A stretch of DNA of 64,000 nt from Agromyces flavus (GTDB taxonomy: Bacteria > Actinomycetota > Actinomycetes > Actinomycetales > Microbacteriaceae): positions 3,534,001 to 3,598,000 of the forward strand of contig NZ_LT629755.1 of the NCBI RefSeq assembly GCF_900104685.1, given 5' to 3'. The translations under genes were made by a program, and so were the position numbers. Of the stretch, positions 50,251 through 58,417 are shown in pieces (position 1 is the first letter of the stretch; each line of letters opens with the position of its first letter). The notes beneath the pieces were generated by a model that was not told the DNA's origin, made no database searches, and worked only from the letters and a program-made list of their open reading frames with translations.

Positions 50251-50266
50251 CTGATACCGGTACCAC
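50251..50266. promoter_or_regulatory. LacI-type operator, plus-operon side
   Basis: CTGATACCGGTACCAC: shares 15 bases with the 50061 copy. It would lie at about +3 to +18 of the plus promoter and so block elongation or initiation. Confidence 0.7.
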
Positions 50267-50305
50267 ATGCCGCATCATCCGAGCTCTCCGTTGGAAGGAC
50301 CATCC

Positions 50306-51322
50306 ATGCTCGAGACCACGATCCTCGGCTTCGACGAGGCGACGTTCCGCACCCAGACCGCGAGCGCCGTGGCGCTGCGTCCGCAGATCGAGGAGGTGGT
50401 GGATCGCCTCCAGGAGCAGGGCTTCGCGAACCTCTTCCTGATCGGCGCGGGCGGCACCTACGCGGCCATGTGGCCGTACGAGCACCTCGCGCGGCGCGGC
50501 TCGACCCTCCCGGTGCGATCCGTGATCGCCGCCGAGCTCATCGAGTCGGGCGACGCCACACTCGGCTCCGACTCGGTCGCGATCTTCACCTCGGTGTCGG
50601 GGACCACCGACGACAGCCTTCGCGCGATCGAGTACTGCAAGGCCCGCGGCGTGACCACCATCGGCTTCACCGGATACCCCGAGTCGCCCATCGCGCAGGC
50701 CGTCGACATCCCGCTCGTCTCGGAGCCGAAGACCTGGCCGTTCGACACGCAGCTGCTGCTCTTCATGACGAAGCTGCTCTCGGAGCGGGGCGAGTTCGAG
50801 GGGTACGAGAAGTTCGCCGACGAGCTGGCCGGCCTGCCCGACATCCTCGTCCGCGTCGCCGAGCAGGCCGAGCCCGTGGCATCTGCCTTCGCCGAGGCGC
50901 ACGCCGACGCCGACTACCACTTCCTCGTCGGCGGCGGGAACCTGTGGGGCTTCACCTATCTCTACTCGATGTGCATCCTCGAGGAGATGCAGTGGCTGCG
51001 CACCACTCGGGTGCACAGCGCCGAGTTCTTCCACGGCTCGCTCGAGCTCCTCGAGCCCGACACGAGCGTCATCGTCTTCCAGGGCGAGGACGAGACCCGC
51101 GCCCTCACCGACCGCGTCGAGCGGTTCGTGAAGCGCGTCTCGAACGACGTCACGGTGTTCGACACGAAGGACTACGAGCTCGAGGGCATCAGCCCCGAGT
51201 TCCGCGGGCTGCTCGCCCCGCTCGTGCTCGACACGGTGATGGGCCGCGTGTCGAAGCACCTCGAGCGCGTGCGCGACCACTCGCTCGACCTGCGTCGCTA
51301 CTACCGCGTCGTCGAGTACTGA
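50306..51322 (+). CDS. SIS-domain protein, second FrlB-like deglycase
   Basis: 338 residues, clear paralogue of 44951-45964 over its full length: LFLIGAGGTYAAMWPYEHL, TSVSGTTDDSLRAIEYCKARG, CILEEMQWLRTTRVHSAEFFHGSLELLEPD and C-terminal RRYYRVVEY. The Glu/His of the FFHG-E region are kept. It may handle a different stereoisomer (psicosamine versus fructosamine) or another amine. GGAAGGACC precedes ATG 50306. First gene of the plus-strand operon. Confidence 0.87.
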   Translation: MLETTILGFDEATFRTQTASAVALRPQIEEVVDRLQEQGFANLFLIGAGGTYAAMWPYEHLARRGSTLPVRSVIAAELIESGDATLGSDSVAIFTSVSGTTDDSLRAIEYCKARGVTTIGFTGYPESPIAQAVDIPLVSEPKTWPFDTQLLLFMTKLLSERGEFEGYEKFADELAGLPDILVRVAEQAEPVASAFAEAHADADYHFLVGGGNLWGFTYLYSMCILEEMQWLRTTRVHSAEFFHGSLELLEPDTSVIVFQGEDETRALTDRVERFVKRVSNDVTVFDTKDYELEGISPEFRGLLAPLVLDTVMGRVSKHLERVRDHSLDLRRYYRVVEY

Positions 51323-51342
51323 TCGACCCAGGCGTCGAGTGA

Positions 51343-51385
51343 ACGGATGGCCCCGTGCCCGCCGCGCGCGGGACGGGGCATCCGT
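51343..51385 (+). terminator. Hairpin between frlB2 and frlD2
   Basis: Stem built from ACGGATGGCCCCGTGCCCGC and its near reverse complement (two single-base bulges) about 20 bases after the frlB2 stop. A TACACT hexamer follows, so transcription may stop and restart here, or the hairpin may tune expression within the operon. Confidence 0.5.
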
Positions 51386-51400
51386 CGACCCTTCCTTCCC

Positions 51401-51406
51401 TACACT
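51401..51406 (+). promoter_or_regulatory. Candidate internal -10 for frlD2-lacI
   Basis: TACACT, 21 bases before ATG 51428, right after the hairpin; a weak -35. Confidence 0.35.
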
Positions 51407-51427
51407 TCCCGTCATCAGGAGGCGGCA

Positions 51428-52357
51428 ATGCGCGTACTCGGCTTCGGCGACAACATCGTGGATCGCTTCCTCGATCGCGGCCTCGACTATCCCGGTGGCA
51501 ACTGCGTGAACGTCGCGGTCTTCGCGCACCGGCTCGGCGCCGAGGCGGGCTACCTCGGGGTCTTCGGGGATGACGCGGCCGGAACGCTGCTGCAGGAGGC
51601 GATCGCAGCCGAGGGCGTCGACCTCTCGCGGAGCGTCGTGCGGGCGGGGGAGAGTGGGGTCTCCGCACTTCGAGTAGACGACGGCGAGCGCACGTTCCTC
51701 GGCTGGAACGGCGGCGGCGTGACGGTGCGGTCGCCGCTCGTACTGGATGACGCCCTGCTCGAGTACGCCGCCGGGTTCGACCTCGTGCACTCGAGCGTGT
51801 ACTCGCGCAGCGAGGCGGAACTTCCGAAGCTCGCGGCATCCCGGGAGCTCGTGTCGTTCGACCTCTCGAGCGAGGACGAGTTCCGCACGCCCGAGTACCT
51901 CGATCGCGTGGCGCCGCACGCCGATCTCGTGCTGCTGTCGTGCTCGCACCTCGACGTCGACCAGACGCGGGCGCTGCTGGCCGAGGCCGTGTCCCGCGGG
52001 GCATCCGTCGCCCTCGCGACCCGCGGCACCGACGGCGCGATCGTGACCGACGGCGCCGTGACGGTGTCTGCGCCGGCCCGACTCGTGGCCGATCCCTCCA
52101 CGATCGTCGACACGATGGGCTGCGGCGACGCGTTCCTCGCCGGGTTCGTGGTGTCCCTGCTCGGGACCGGCTGGCGCCGTGACGCGCCGCCCTCGAACGA
52201 GCAGTTCGCGGTGGCGCTCCGAGCCGGCGCCGACGCCGCGTACGACCAGTGCTTCGTCGAGGGCGCATTCGCTCGCGCCCGCCCGTCGGGGGAGCCCGTC
52301 GCCCTCTCCGAGGAGTCCGCCGCCGCTAGCATGGCGTCTGTCCAGGCGCACGGGTGA
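51428..52357 (+). CDS. PfkB-family kinase, second FrlD-like
   Basis: 309 residues. FGDNIVDRFLDRGLDYPGGN, CVNVAVFAHRLGAEAGYLG, FGDDAAGTLLQEAIAAEGVDLS closely follow the E. coli FrlD pattern; PfkB signature 2 is DTMGCGDAFLAGFV with the base Asp. It would phosphorylate the fructosamine before the deglycase. CAGGAGG precedes ATG 51428. Its stop overlaps the lacI start by 4 bases (GTGA). Confidence 0.86.
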   Translation: MRVLGFGDNIVDRFLDRGLDYPGGNCVNVAVFAHRLGAEAGYLGVFGDDAAGTLLQEAIAAEGVDLSRSVVRAGESGVSALRVDDGERTFLGWNGGGVTVRSPLVLDDALLEYAAGFDLVHSSVYSRSEAELPKLAASRELVSFDLSSEDEFRTPEYLDRVAPHADLVLLSCSHLDVDQTRALLAEAVSRGASVALATRGTDGAIVTDGAVTVSAPARLVADPSTIVDTMGCGDAFLAGFVVSLLGTGWRRDAPPSNEQFAVALRAGADAAYDQCFVEGAFARARPSGEPVALSEESAAASMASVQAHG

Positions 52358-53475
52358 AGGGTCGGCACAGGGGTATGGCGGAACGCGAGCGGCCCTCCAG
52401 CCCCCCGACGATCTCCGAGGTCGCCGCGGCTGCCGGTGTCGGCCGCGCTTCGGCCGCCCGCACACTCGGCGGGTACGGCTACGTCAGTCCCGAACTCCGC
52501 GAGCGAGTCCTCGCGGCCGCCGAGGAGCTCGGCTACCGGGCGAATGCCCTGGCCCGCAGCATGTCGACGGGCATCACCCACACGCTCGGCGTCATCGTCG
52601 CCGACATCGGCAATCCGTTCTTCGCGGGCGTGGTGCGCGGCATCTCCGACACGTCGCGCGAGCGCGGCTTCGACACGATCGTCCTGAGCACGCACGAGTC
52701 GCTCGACGAAGAGATCGCCGCGATGAACGTCCTCATCGACAAGCGCGTCGACGGCGTCATCGTCGCGTCGGCGGCCGTCGAGCGAGCGGATGTCGCGCAC
52801 CTCACGGCCGCCATCGAGCACGGCATCCCCGTGGTGCTCGTCGACCGTGAGGTCTCCCACCTCGACCTCGACGCCGTCGTGATCGACAACCGGGAGGCCG
52901 CGCGCGAGGCGGTGGATTCGCTGATCCGGGCCGGACACACCCGCATCGGCTTCGTTTGGGGCCCGACGACCGACACGCGCCCGGCTACCCGCCGTGAGCT
53001 GCTCGCGGCCGCGGCGAAGAACCTCTGGACCGACGCCGAGCGCCTTCGCGGCTACCTCGACGCGCTCGACGATGCGGGCATCCCGTTCGACCCCGACCTC
53101 GTCATGGTGGGAGTGAAGACCGAGGAGCGCGCGATCGACGAGGTCGCCCGCATGCTCGCCCTGCCCGACCGGCCGACCGCTGTGTTCTGCACCGAGACCG
53201 ACGCCATGACCGGGTCGCTCCGCGCCATCCGCGCTGCCGGCCTCGCCTACCCGGGCGACGTGTCGCTGATCGGGTTCGACGACAGCTCGTGGGCCGCCGT
53301 GATGGACCCGCCGCTGACGATGATCGCGCAGCCGATGCACGAGCTCGGCGAGACGGCCGCGGCGACCCTGCTCGCGCTCATCGACGGCGAGCCGACGACC
53401 CGGTCGCGCCACACGCTCGAGACGACGCTCGTGTCGCGGGCGTCGGTCGCGCCGCCTGGGGGCGCCCGACGATGA
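52354..53475 (+). CDS. LacI-family regulator of the frl-like locus
   Basis: 373 residues. The LacI helix-turn-helix TISEVAAAAGVGRASAARTLGGYGYV (about residues 18-42) with hinge helix, then a periplasmic-binding-protein domain (IVADIGNPFFAGVVRGISD, DGVIVASAAVERAD, SLIGFDDSSWAAVM). Probably binds the two operators in the divergent region. Starts at GTG 52354 (GTGA overlap); ATG 52375 is an alternative. The C-terminus overlaps the next gene by ATGA. Confidence 0.92.
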   Translation: MKGRHRGMAERERPSSPPTISEVAAAAGVGRASAARTLGGYGYVSPELRERVLAAAEELGYRANALARSMSTGITHTLGVIVADIGNPFFAGVVRGISDTSRERGFDTIVLSTHESLDEEIAAMNVLIDKRVDGVIVASAAVERADVAHLTAAIEHGIPVVLVDREVSHLDLDAVVIDNREAAREAVDSLIRAGHTRIGFVWGPTTDTRPATRRELLAAAAKNLWTDAERLRGYLDALDDAGIPFDPDLVMVGVKTEERAIDEVARMLALPDRPTAVFCTETDAMTGSLRAIRAAGLAYPGDVSLIGFDDSSWAAVMDPPLTMIAQPMHELGETAAATLLALIDGEPTTRSRHTLETTLVSRASVAPPGGARR

Positions 53476-53912
53476 CCGCCATGCCCGCCGCGCGGTCGGC
53501 TCGAGCCCCATGGCGAAGCCTGCTCGGCATCGTGTTCATCGCGCATGGCGTGATCACGCTCGCTGCGGCCGTGGTGCTCGCAATGCTGCCGGCCGCGATC
53601 CCGGCGACGGTCGGGATCGAGCTCGGCCCCGACGGCTACCTGCTGTCGTACTTCCTGGCCGCGGCCGAGTTGGCGATCGGCGTGCTCTCGCTCGGCGCGG
53701 CGCGGCTGACCGATCCGACCGCCGTGGGTCTCATCGTCGCGACGTTCGTGGTGTTCCACCTCGCGACCGCGCTGCTCGAGTTGGTCTTCCTGTTCTCCGC
53801 GGCGCCGAGTGCGGTGCTCGTGGGCAACCTCGTGGTGCGCCTGGTCGCGGCGGTCGTGTTCGTCGTCGCCTGGCGGTTCTGGCGCCGGCGCGCGGCATCC
53901 GCTTCGGCCTGA
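53472..53912 (+). CDS. Small membrane protein, unknown
   Basis: 146 residues, four hydrophobic helices (about 17-45, 55-75, 83-110, 115-138) and an Arg-rich C-terminus. No known motif. Its ATG overlaps the lacI stop by 4 bases, so it is co-translated with the regulator. Role in the locus unknown. Confidence 0.65.
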   Translation: MTAMPAARSARAPWRSLLGIVFIAHGVITLAAAVVLAMLPAAIPATVGIELGPDGYLLSYFLAAAELAIGVLSLGAARLTDPTAVGLIVATFVVFHLATALLELVFLFSAAPSAVLVGNLVVRLVAAVVFVVAWRFWRRRAASASA

Positions 53913-53976
53913 CGCTTCGCGCACGTCGATGTCGGCCGGGTCGCGGCATCCGCCCCGCTCTGGTAGCCATGTGCTC

Positions 53977-54561
53977 ATGACCGCCGCTCGGGGTACACCG
54001 CAGGATGGCGCGCGCAGCGGTTCGCGGTTCGTCGCGCTGTTGCGCGGTGTCAATGTCGGGGGCCGGAACGCGATCAGCATGGCCGATCTCGCCGCGAGCT
54101 TCCGCGACGCCGGGTACGACGACGTGAGCACGTACCTGCAGAGCGGCAACGTGCTGTTCACCGCCCGTCGCCGAACGGGCGCGGCACTCGAGACCGAGCT
54201 CGAGGCGATGCTCGAGCAACGGTTCGGGATCCCGCTGCTCGTCGTGGTGCGGTCGCGGGACGAACTCGCCGCGACGATCGACGCCGCGCCGCCGGATCAC
54301 GGATCGTCGAAGCTCCGCAGCGAGGTGATCTTCCTCAAGCGCCCGCTCACCGCTGCGGACGCCCTCGCCGAGTTCCCCGACCTGCGCGACGGCGTGGATT
54401 CGGTGACGCCCGGTCCGGGCGCGATCTACTTCTCGCGCGTGGCGGCGCGCGCGACGAAGACGCGCATCCAACTGGTCATGGCGATGCCGATCTGCCGGCA
54501 GATGACGATGCGGACCTGGCGGACGTGCACGGCCCTGCTCGACAAGCTCGACGCGTCGTGA
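53977..54561 (+). CDS. DUF1697-family protein
   Basis: 194 residues. FVALLRGVNVGGRNAISMADL and YLQSGNVLFTARR are the DUF1697 signature (about residues 18-65), followed by VVVRSRDELAAT and the VMAMPICRQMTMRTWRT end. A widespread actinobacterial family of unknown role. No clear ribosome-binding site before ATG 53977. Confidence 0.9.
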   Translation: MTAARGTPQDGARSGSRFVALLRGVNVGGRNAISMADLAASFRDAGYDDVSTYLQSGNVLFTARRRTGAALETELEAMLEQRFGIPLLVVVRSRDELAATIDAAPPDHGSSKLRSEVIFLKRPLTAADALAEFPDLRDGVDSVTPGPGAIYFSRVAARATKTRIQLVMAMPICRQMTMRTWRTCTALLDKLDAS

Positions 54562-54699
54562 GCGCGATCGGCGGGCCGCGCGTTCGGCGCGCTGCGACAT
54601 CCCGCCGCCTCGACGGGAGTACGCTCTCGGCCAGCGACGGCGCCGGAGGCGACCGGTCGCGAGGCGATCGGCGGCGATGGCCGCGACGAGGAGGCGGAG

Positions 54700-55128
54700 A
54701 TGGTCCCCGAGATCAACTACTGGGCGGTCGTGCTGGCGACGCTGTCGAGCATGGCGGTCGGCGCGATCTGGTACGCGCGCCCGGTGTTCGGCAACCGATG
54801 GGCGAACCTTGCCCGGGTCGACATGGATCGCGGCGGAAGCGCGGTGATGCCGCTCATCGTGACCCTCATCGTGAGCTTCGTGTCGGCGTGGGTGCTCGCG
54901 GGCGCCTCGACCATCGCGTGGCACTTCTACGGCGGCAGCTACCTCATGTCGGCGCTGTTCACTGCGCTCATCCTGTGGGCCGGCTTCACCGCCGCGCGGT
55001 TCATCACCCACGACGCGTTCGAGGGGCGTCCCTCGACGCTCACGATCATCAACATCGCGCACGAACTGGTCACGTTCGTCGTGATGGGCATCATCATCGG
55101 GGTGTGGCCGCCGGCCGGCACGGTCTGA
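54700..55128 (+). CDS. DUF1761-family membrane protein
   Basis: 142 residues, four hydrophobic helices. YWAVVLATLSSMAVGAIWYA with the WYARPVFGNRW segment and the Gly-containing TAARFITHDAFEGR fit DUF1761. Function unknown. GAGGAGGCGGAG precedes ATG 54700. Confidence 0.85.
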   Translation: MVPEINYWAVVLATLSSMAVGAIWYARPVFGNRWANLARVDMDRGGSAVMPLIVTLIVSFVSAWVLAGASTIAWHFYGGSYLMSALFTALILWAGFTAARFITHDAFEGRPSTLTIINIAHELVTFVVMGIIIGVWPPAGTV

Positions 55129-55312
55129 CCGGTGGCCCGGGAGCCGGGTGTCGCGACATCCGCTGCGCGCCGGCGTGCAGGATGATCGGTGGCGCAGGTC
55201 GAGATCGATGGCCGCGACCGGCGCGACCGTGATGGGCGAGCGCCTTCTGGACGGCGTCGCCCCACCGGGCCGTCGCCGCGCTGCGAAGCCTACGAGGCGA
55301 CCCGTGGAACGG

Positions 55313-56563
55313 TCAGCTCCGGAGCATCGCGATGCCGAACGGTCGAGCGGCCGGATGGATGGCGCGACCATCGTCATCGGTGAGACCCATGGCGGCGAGC
55401 AGACGCTTGGCTCGATTCAGTTCGGCGTCACCGAGTTCGCGTCGTCCACCCCGGCGCTTCGCCTCGTCGAAGGCGAACCGTCGCACGTCGCGCCCGCAGA
55501 GGCCGTGATCGCGCTGGTCGCTCAGCACGAGCTCGATCGCGAGTTCGGCGACCTCAGACCGCCCGAGGTAGGAGGCGGAAGACCCAGGCCTGATGAGCCG
55601 CTCGGCCAATGTGCCCCAGAGCGCCGCGGGATCGTCGAGCAGGCGTTCGCGGACCGCAGCGAGGGTGAGCAATCGCCCCTTCTGAACGCGAGCGAAGCGA
55701 AGCACCCTGAGGTCTTCGCCCAGTGCCCCAGAGGCGGCCAGGTCGATCCCCTCGGGCGATGCGGCGGAGCGCAGGAGATCGCGGACCGGCGCGGTCGTAG
55801 CGGCCATCTGGGCGTCATCGACCTTCGCAGGTTCGAGCACCCCGAGTTCGATGAGATCGATGCGAAGGGCGCGTCGAGCCGCGTCGCTCGCACCTTCGGT
55901 GGCGGCGTCGAGTGCTTCCCATCTGTCGCCGGTGGGGTCGCGCAGGCTGTCCGCCAGCGCGGGGAAGGCGGATTCGAACAGGTGGTCCATCGCCTGACGC
56001 GACGTCGGGTCGGCCAGCTCACCGTACGCGCTCTCGGTGCCGACGCGCGGCACGGTGCCGGCGCCGCCGAGTACCGCCACGCGAGCCACGGACGAACGCG
56101 ACGACGCGGCGTCCGGTTCGGTGACCGCGATGCGATGGCGCCATGTGGGGCCGGGCTCGCCCAGCACGCCATCGAGTTCGAGTTGCCGGTACTCGAATTC
56201 GAGGCCGTCGCCGAAGCGGTCGGCGATTTCGCCGATGGTCCACTCGCGACGGCAGGCGGGTTCGGGTTCAGGCTCCCACCATTGGTCGTAGTCGGGATGC
56301 ATTCGGTGGTGCGTGGGGCGTGCCGGGGTGAGGGCGCGACACCCCCACGCGTCTGCTTCACGCCCCCACCACGGGGTGTGCGCCGTCCCGAAGCGCCATG
56401 TTCCGGTGCCGGTCCAGCCGAACGCGAGCACGATCGCCTCCGCCAGGGCGGAGAGGCCGAGCCCGGAATCGAGGATCAGGGAGCGCCAGGTGGGCCGGTC
56501 GACACCGTCGAGGTCGATGCGGAGCGTGATATGTGCGCGTGGGGCGCTCGTTCGCCATGACAT
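55313..56563 (-). CDS. pRiA4b ORF-3-family protein
   Basis: 416 residues. The N-terminal ~170 residues hold the IS1096/pRiA4b ORF-3-like domain: RIDLDGVDRPTWRSLIL, ALAEAIVLAFGWTGTGTWRF, a Trp/Pro-rich HPDYDQWWEPEPEP and FEYRQLELDGVLGEPGPTWRH. The remainder is helical and of unknown type. Family members are often encoded on plasmids or near mobile DNA, with no known activity. Start ATG 56563 is tentative because no Shine-Dalgarno is seen. The gap to the HNH gene (56564-56836) shows no gene. Confidence 0.8.
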   Translation of the reverse strand: MSWRTSAPRAHITLRIDLDGVDRPTWRSLILDSGLGLSALAEAIVLAFGWTGTGTWRFGTAHTPWWGREADAWGCRALTPARPTHHRMHPDYDQWWEPEPEPACRREWTIGEIADRFGDGLEFEYRQLELDGVLGEPGPTWRHRIAVTEPDAASSRSSVARVAVLGGAGTVPRVGTESAYGELADPTSRQAMDHLFESAFPALADSLRDPTGDRWEALDAATEGASDAARRALRIDLIELGVLEPAKVDDAQMAATTAPVRDLLRSAASPEGIDLAASGALGEDLRVLRFARVQKGRLLTLAAVRERLLDDPAALWGTLAERLIRPGSSASYLGRSEVAELAIELVLSDQRDHGLCGRDVRRFAFDEAKRRGGRRELGDAELNRAKRLLAAMGLTDDDGRAIHPAARPFGIAMLRS

Positions 56564-56836
56564 GGGGACATGGTCGTCGCGCGGAGGTCTCGAATTCTCC
56601 GTCTTGGGCGAGCTGTGCGCGATGGACGGACTCGACGCGTTGTCGAGGAGGAATCGTGACGGTCGTCGACCCTGCCGCTCGCCCTCAGGCTCGCCCGTCG
56701 TGGTTTCCGCGGTGGATGCTGCCCGAGCGGCGACGTCGCAGAGACGACATACCGGCCCGAGTCGTACGATTCGTCGGGTGGGGCACGTCGCGAAGGGCGG
56801 CGGCGTGACTCCTGCACGCGCTGGCCCACGCAAGGC

Positions 56837-58225
56837 CTACGCGGCCGGCTGGAACGCGGGCAGCGCGAAGCGCGCTCGGCCGCCGAGTCGCGGTGTCTGC
56901 GCTGGGTCGACGTGGGGCGGCGGGGTGAACCATACTTCGGATCGGGTGGCGCAAACCTCCCATCCATCGCGGTGGATCCGTTGGTGGCAGAAAGAACAGA
57001 GCATGACGCCGTTGCTCAAGTCGGTCGGGCCGATGTCGCGTTCCCACCACCTGATGTGGTGCGCGTCGACGTAGGCGATGTTCTGGCCGCATGACGCGCA
57101 TCCGCCGTCGCGCTCGGCGAGTGCGATTCGCTGGGCGCGGGTGAAGAGCCGGGCCGAGCGGCCCAGGTCGAGCGGAACGCCGTCACCGCCCATGACCGTC
57201 GGGATGAGTTCGGCGTCGGCCGACAGCCGCCGGGCTGTGGTTGCGGAGATCGGTTGATCGATGCCGTCGATGCGCGCGTGCCCGAGACCTTCGACGAGGG
57301 TGTCGTAGTCGAGGCGCACCACGACGGTGGCCTTCGCGAGCGGAGCGAGCGTTTGTTCGCACCCCAGCGCGTGGCGTGCGATCGCGGCCAGTGCGTCGGC
57401 TTGGACCTGGGGGATCGAGCGATGGTCCTCGACGACCGGACCCGGGCCCGACGCCGGCTCGCGACGTCGCAGTGCGTCGCTCACGATGGCCTCGATCGCG
57501 GCCTTGATCGGTGCCGCGGTCTCGGGGTCGAGTCGGGCGTGCAGGTGGACCATGCCCGAGGAGTCCTCGCGCATCGTGAGGGAACGCTCATCGCGGAGCT
57601 GCTCCTCACGCGGTTCGACGCCGTCGCGGTCGAGCCTGGCCTCCGCCTCACGCACGCCGCGCGTGAGCAGGTCGAGCGGCACCCGTGCGGCGAGGTCGAC
57701 CAGCGCGGCCTCGGCGGCGTCGGCCAGCCCGGGATCGGCACGCACCCGCACGCGTTCGAGCATCGATGTGATCGTGGAAGCCGCATCGATGCCGATCAGG
57801 GCGGACGCGAGCGCCGCGGCGACGTGCGGATGCCGCGACGGCAGCCGAGCACCGTCGAACGTCTGTCGTTCAGCAGTGGCGGTGCCGACCGCGATGAGCT
57901 TCGCCGCTTCGCCCCGTGACGCTCCGGTCGAGGCGGCGATCAGCCGCACCGGGTTGTGGAACCCCTGCGCCCTCGCCAGGTTGCCTTCGGGCCGCTCGGC
58001 GCTCGAGCGCGTGGACACCTCGGCGGCGACGCGCGCGAGCAGGGCTTCAGCGTCTCGACGTACTCGGGCGAGCGCGTCGGTCACGCGCACGAGCCCGGCG
58101 TCGCTCATCTGCGCCACCTCGACCTGAGCCGGGCCGTCCATCATTCCGAAGGCCGGCAGAGCGCCGCTCCACGCCGCACGCAACTCGGCGACGTCGCGTG
58201 CGAGTGCATCCAACGGCTGATCCAT
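56837..58225 (-). CDS. DUF222 / HNH endonuclease-domain protein
   Basis: 462 residues from ATG 58225, chosen for AGGA 7 bases upstream. An N-terminal DUF222 (13E12-type) helical region (about 20-330), then an HNH motif: CASCGQNIAYVDAHHIRWWERDIGPTDLSNGVMLCSFCHQRIH, with the C-x2-C pairs and the HH/N/H residues. Actinobacterial family, many copies per genome, with unproven nuclease role. The neighbouring pRiA4b protein suggests an accessory pocket. Confidence 0.9.
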   Translation of the reverse strand: MDQPLDALARDVAELRAAWSGALPAFGMMDGPAQVEVAQMSDAGLVRVTDALARVRRDAEALLARVAAEVSTRSSAERPEGNLARAQGFHNPVRLIAASTGASRGEAAKLIAVGTATAERQTFDGARLPSRHPHVAAALASALIGIDAASTITSMLERVRVRADPGLADAAEAALVDLAARVPLDLLTRGVREAEARLDRDGVEPREEQLRDERSLTMREDSSGMVHLHARLDPETAAPIKAAIEAIVSDALRRREPASGPGPVVEDHRSIPQVQADALAAIARHALGCEQTLAPLAKATVVVRLDYDTLVEGLGHARIDGIDQPISATTARRLSADAELIPTVMGGDGVPLDLGRSARLFTRAQRIALAERDGGCASCGQNIAYVDAHHIRWWERDIGPTDLSNGVMLCSFCHQRIHRDGWEVCATRSEVWFTPPPHVDPAQTPRLGGRARFALPAFQPAA

Positions 58226-58417
58226 GTCTCCATCCTGCATGGACCCACTGACACTCCAGCGGCCGTGAAAGGACCTCTGATCAGCCGAATTACCCTGTGG
58301 AGGAGTGCGAGCTCCGCGCTCCTGTGGAGGAGGGGTGGCCGAGGCAGTAGCGGCCGTCGAGTCGCCGTCGCCGGCCCCGCCGACATCGCCCGCTCCGGCA
58401 GCCGAGGGCAACGCAGG

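Larger units (their letters stand above)
49947..50305. promoter_or_regulatory. 359-base divergent control region of the frl-like locus
   Basis: No gene. It holds two copies of the same 15-base operator, a plus-strand promoter and a minus-strand -10, and separates the importer operon from the deglycase-kinase-LacI operon. Confidence 0.75.

Noticed and set aside
56533-56808. 91-codon plus-strand frame between the pRiA4b and HNH genes
   Set aside because: No ribosome-binding site, no motif, Arg-rich composition.
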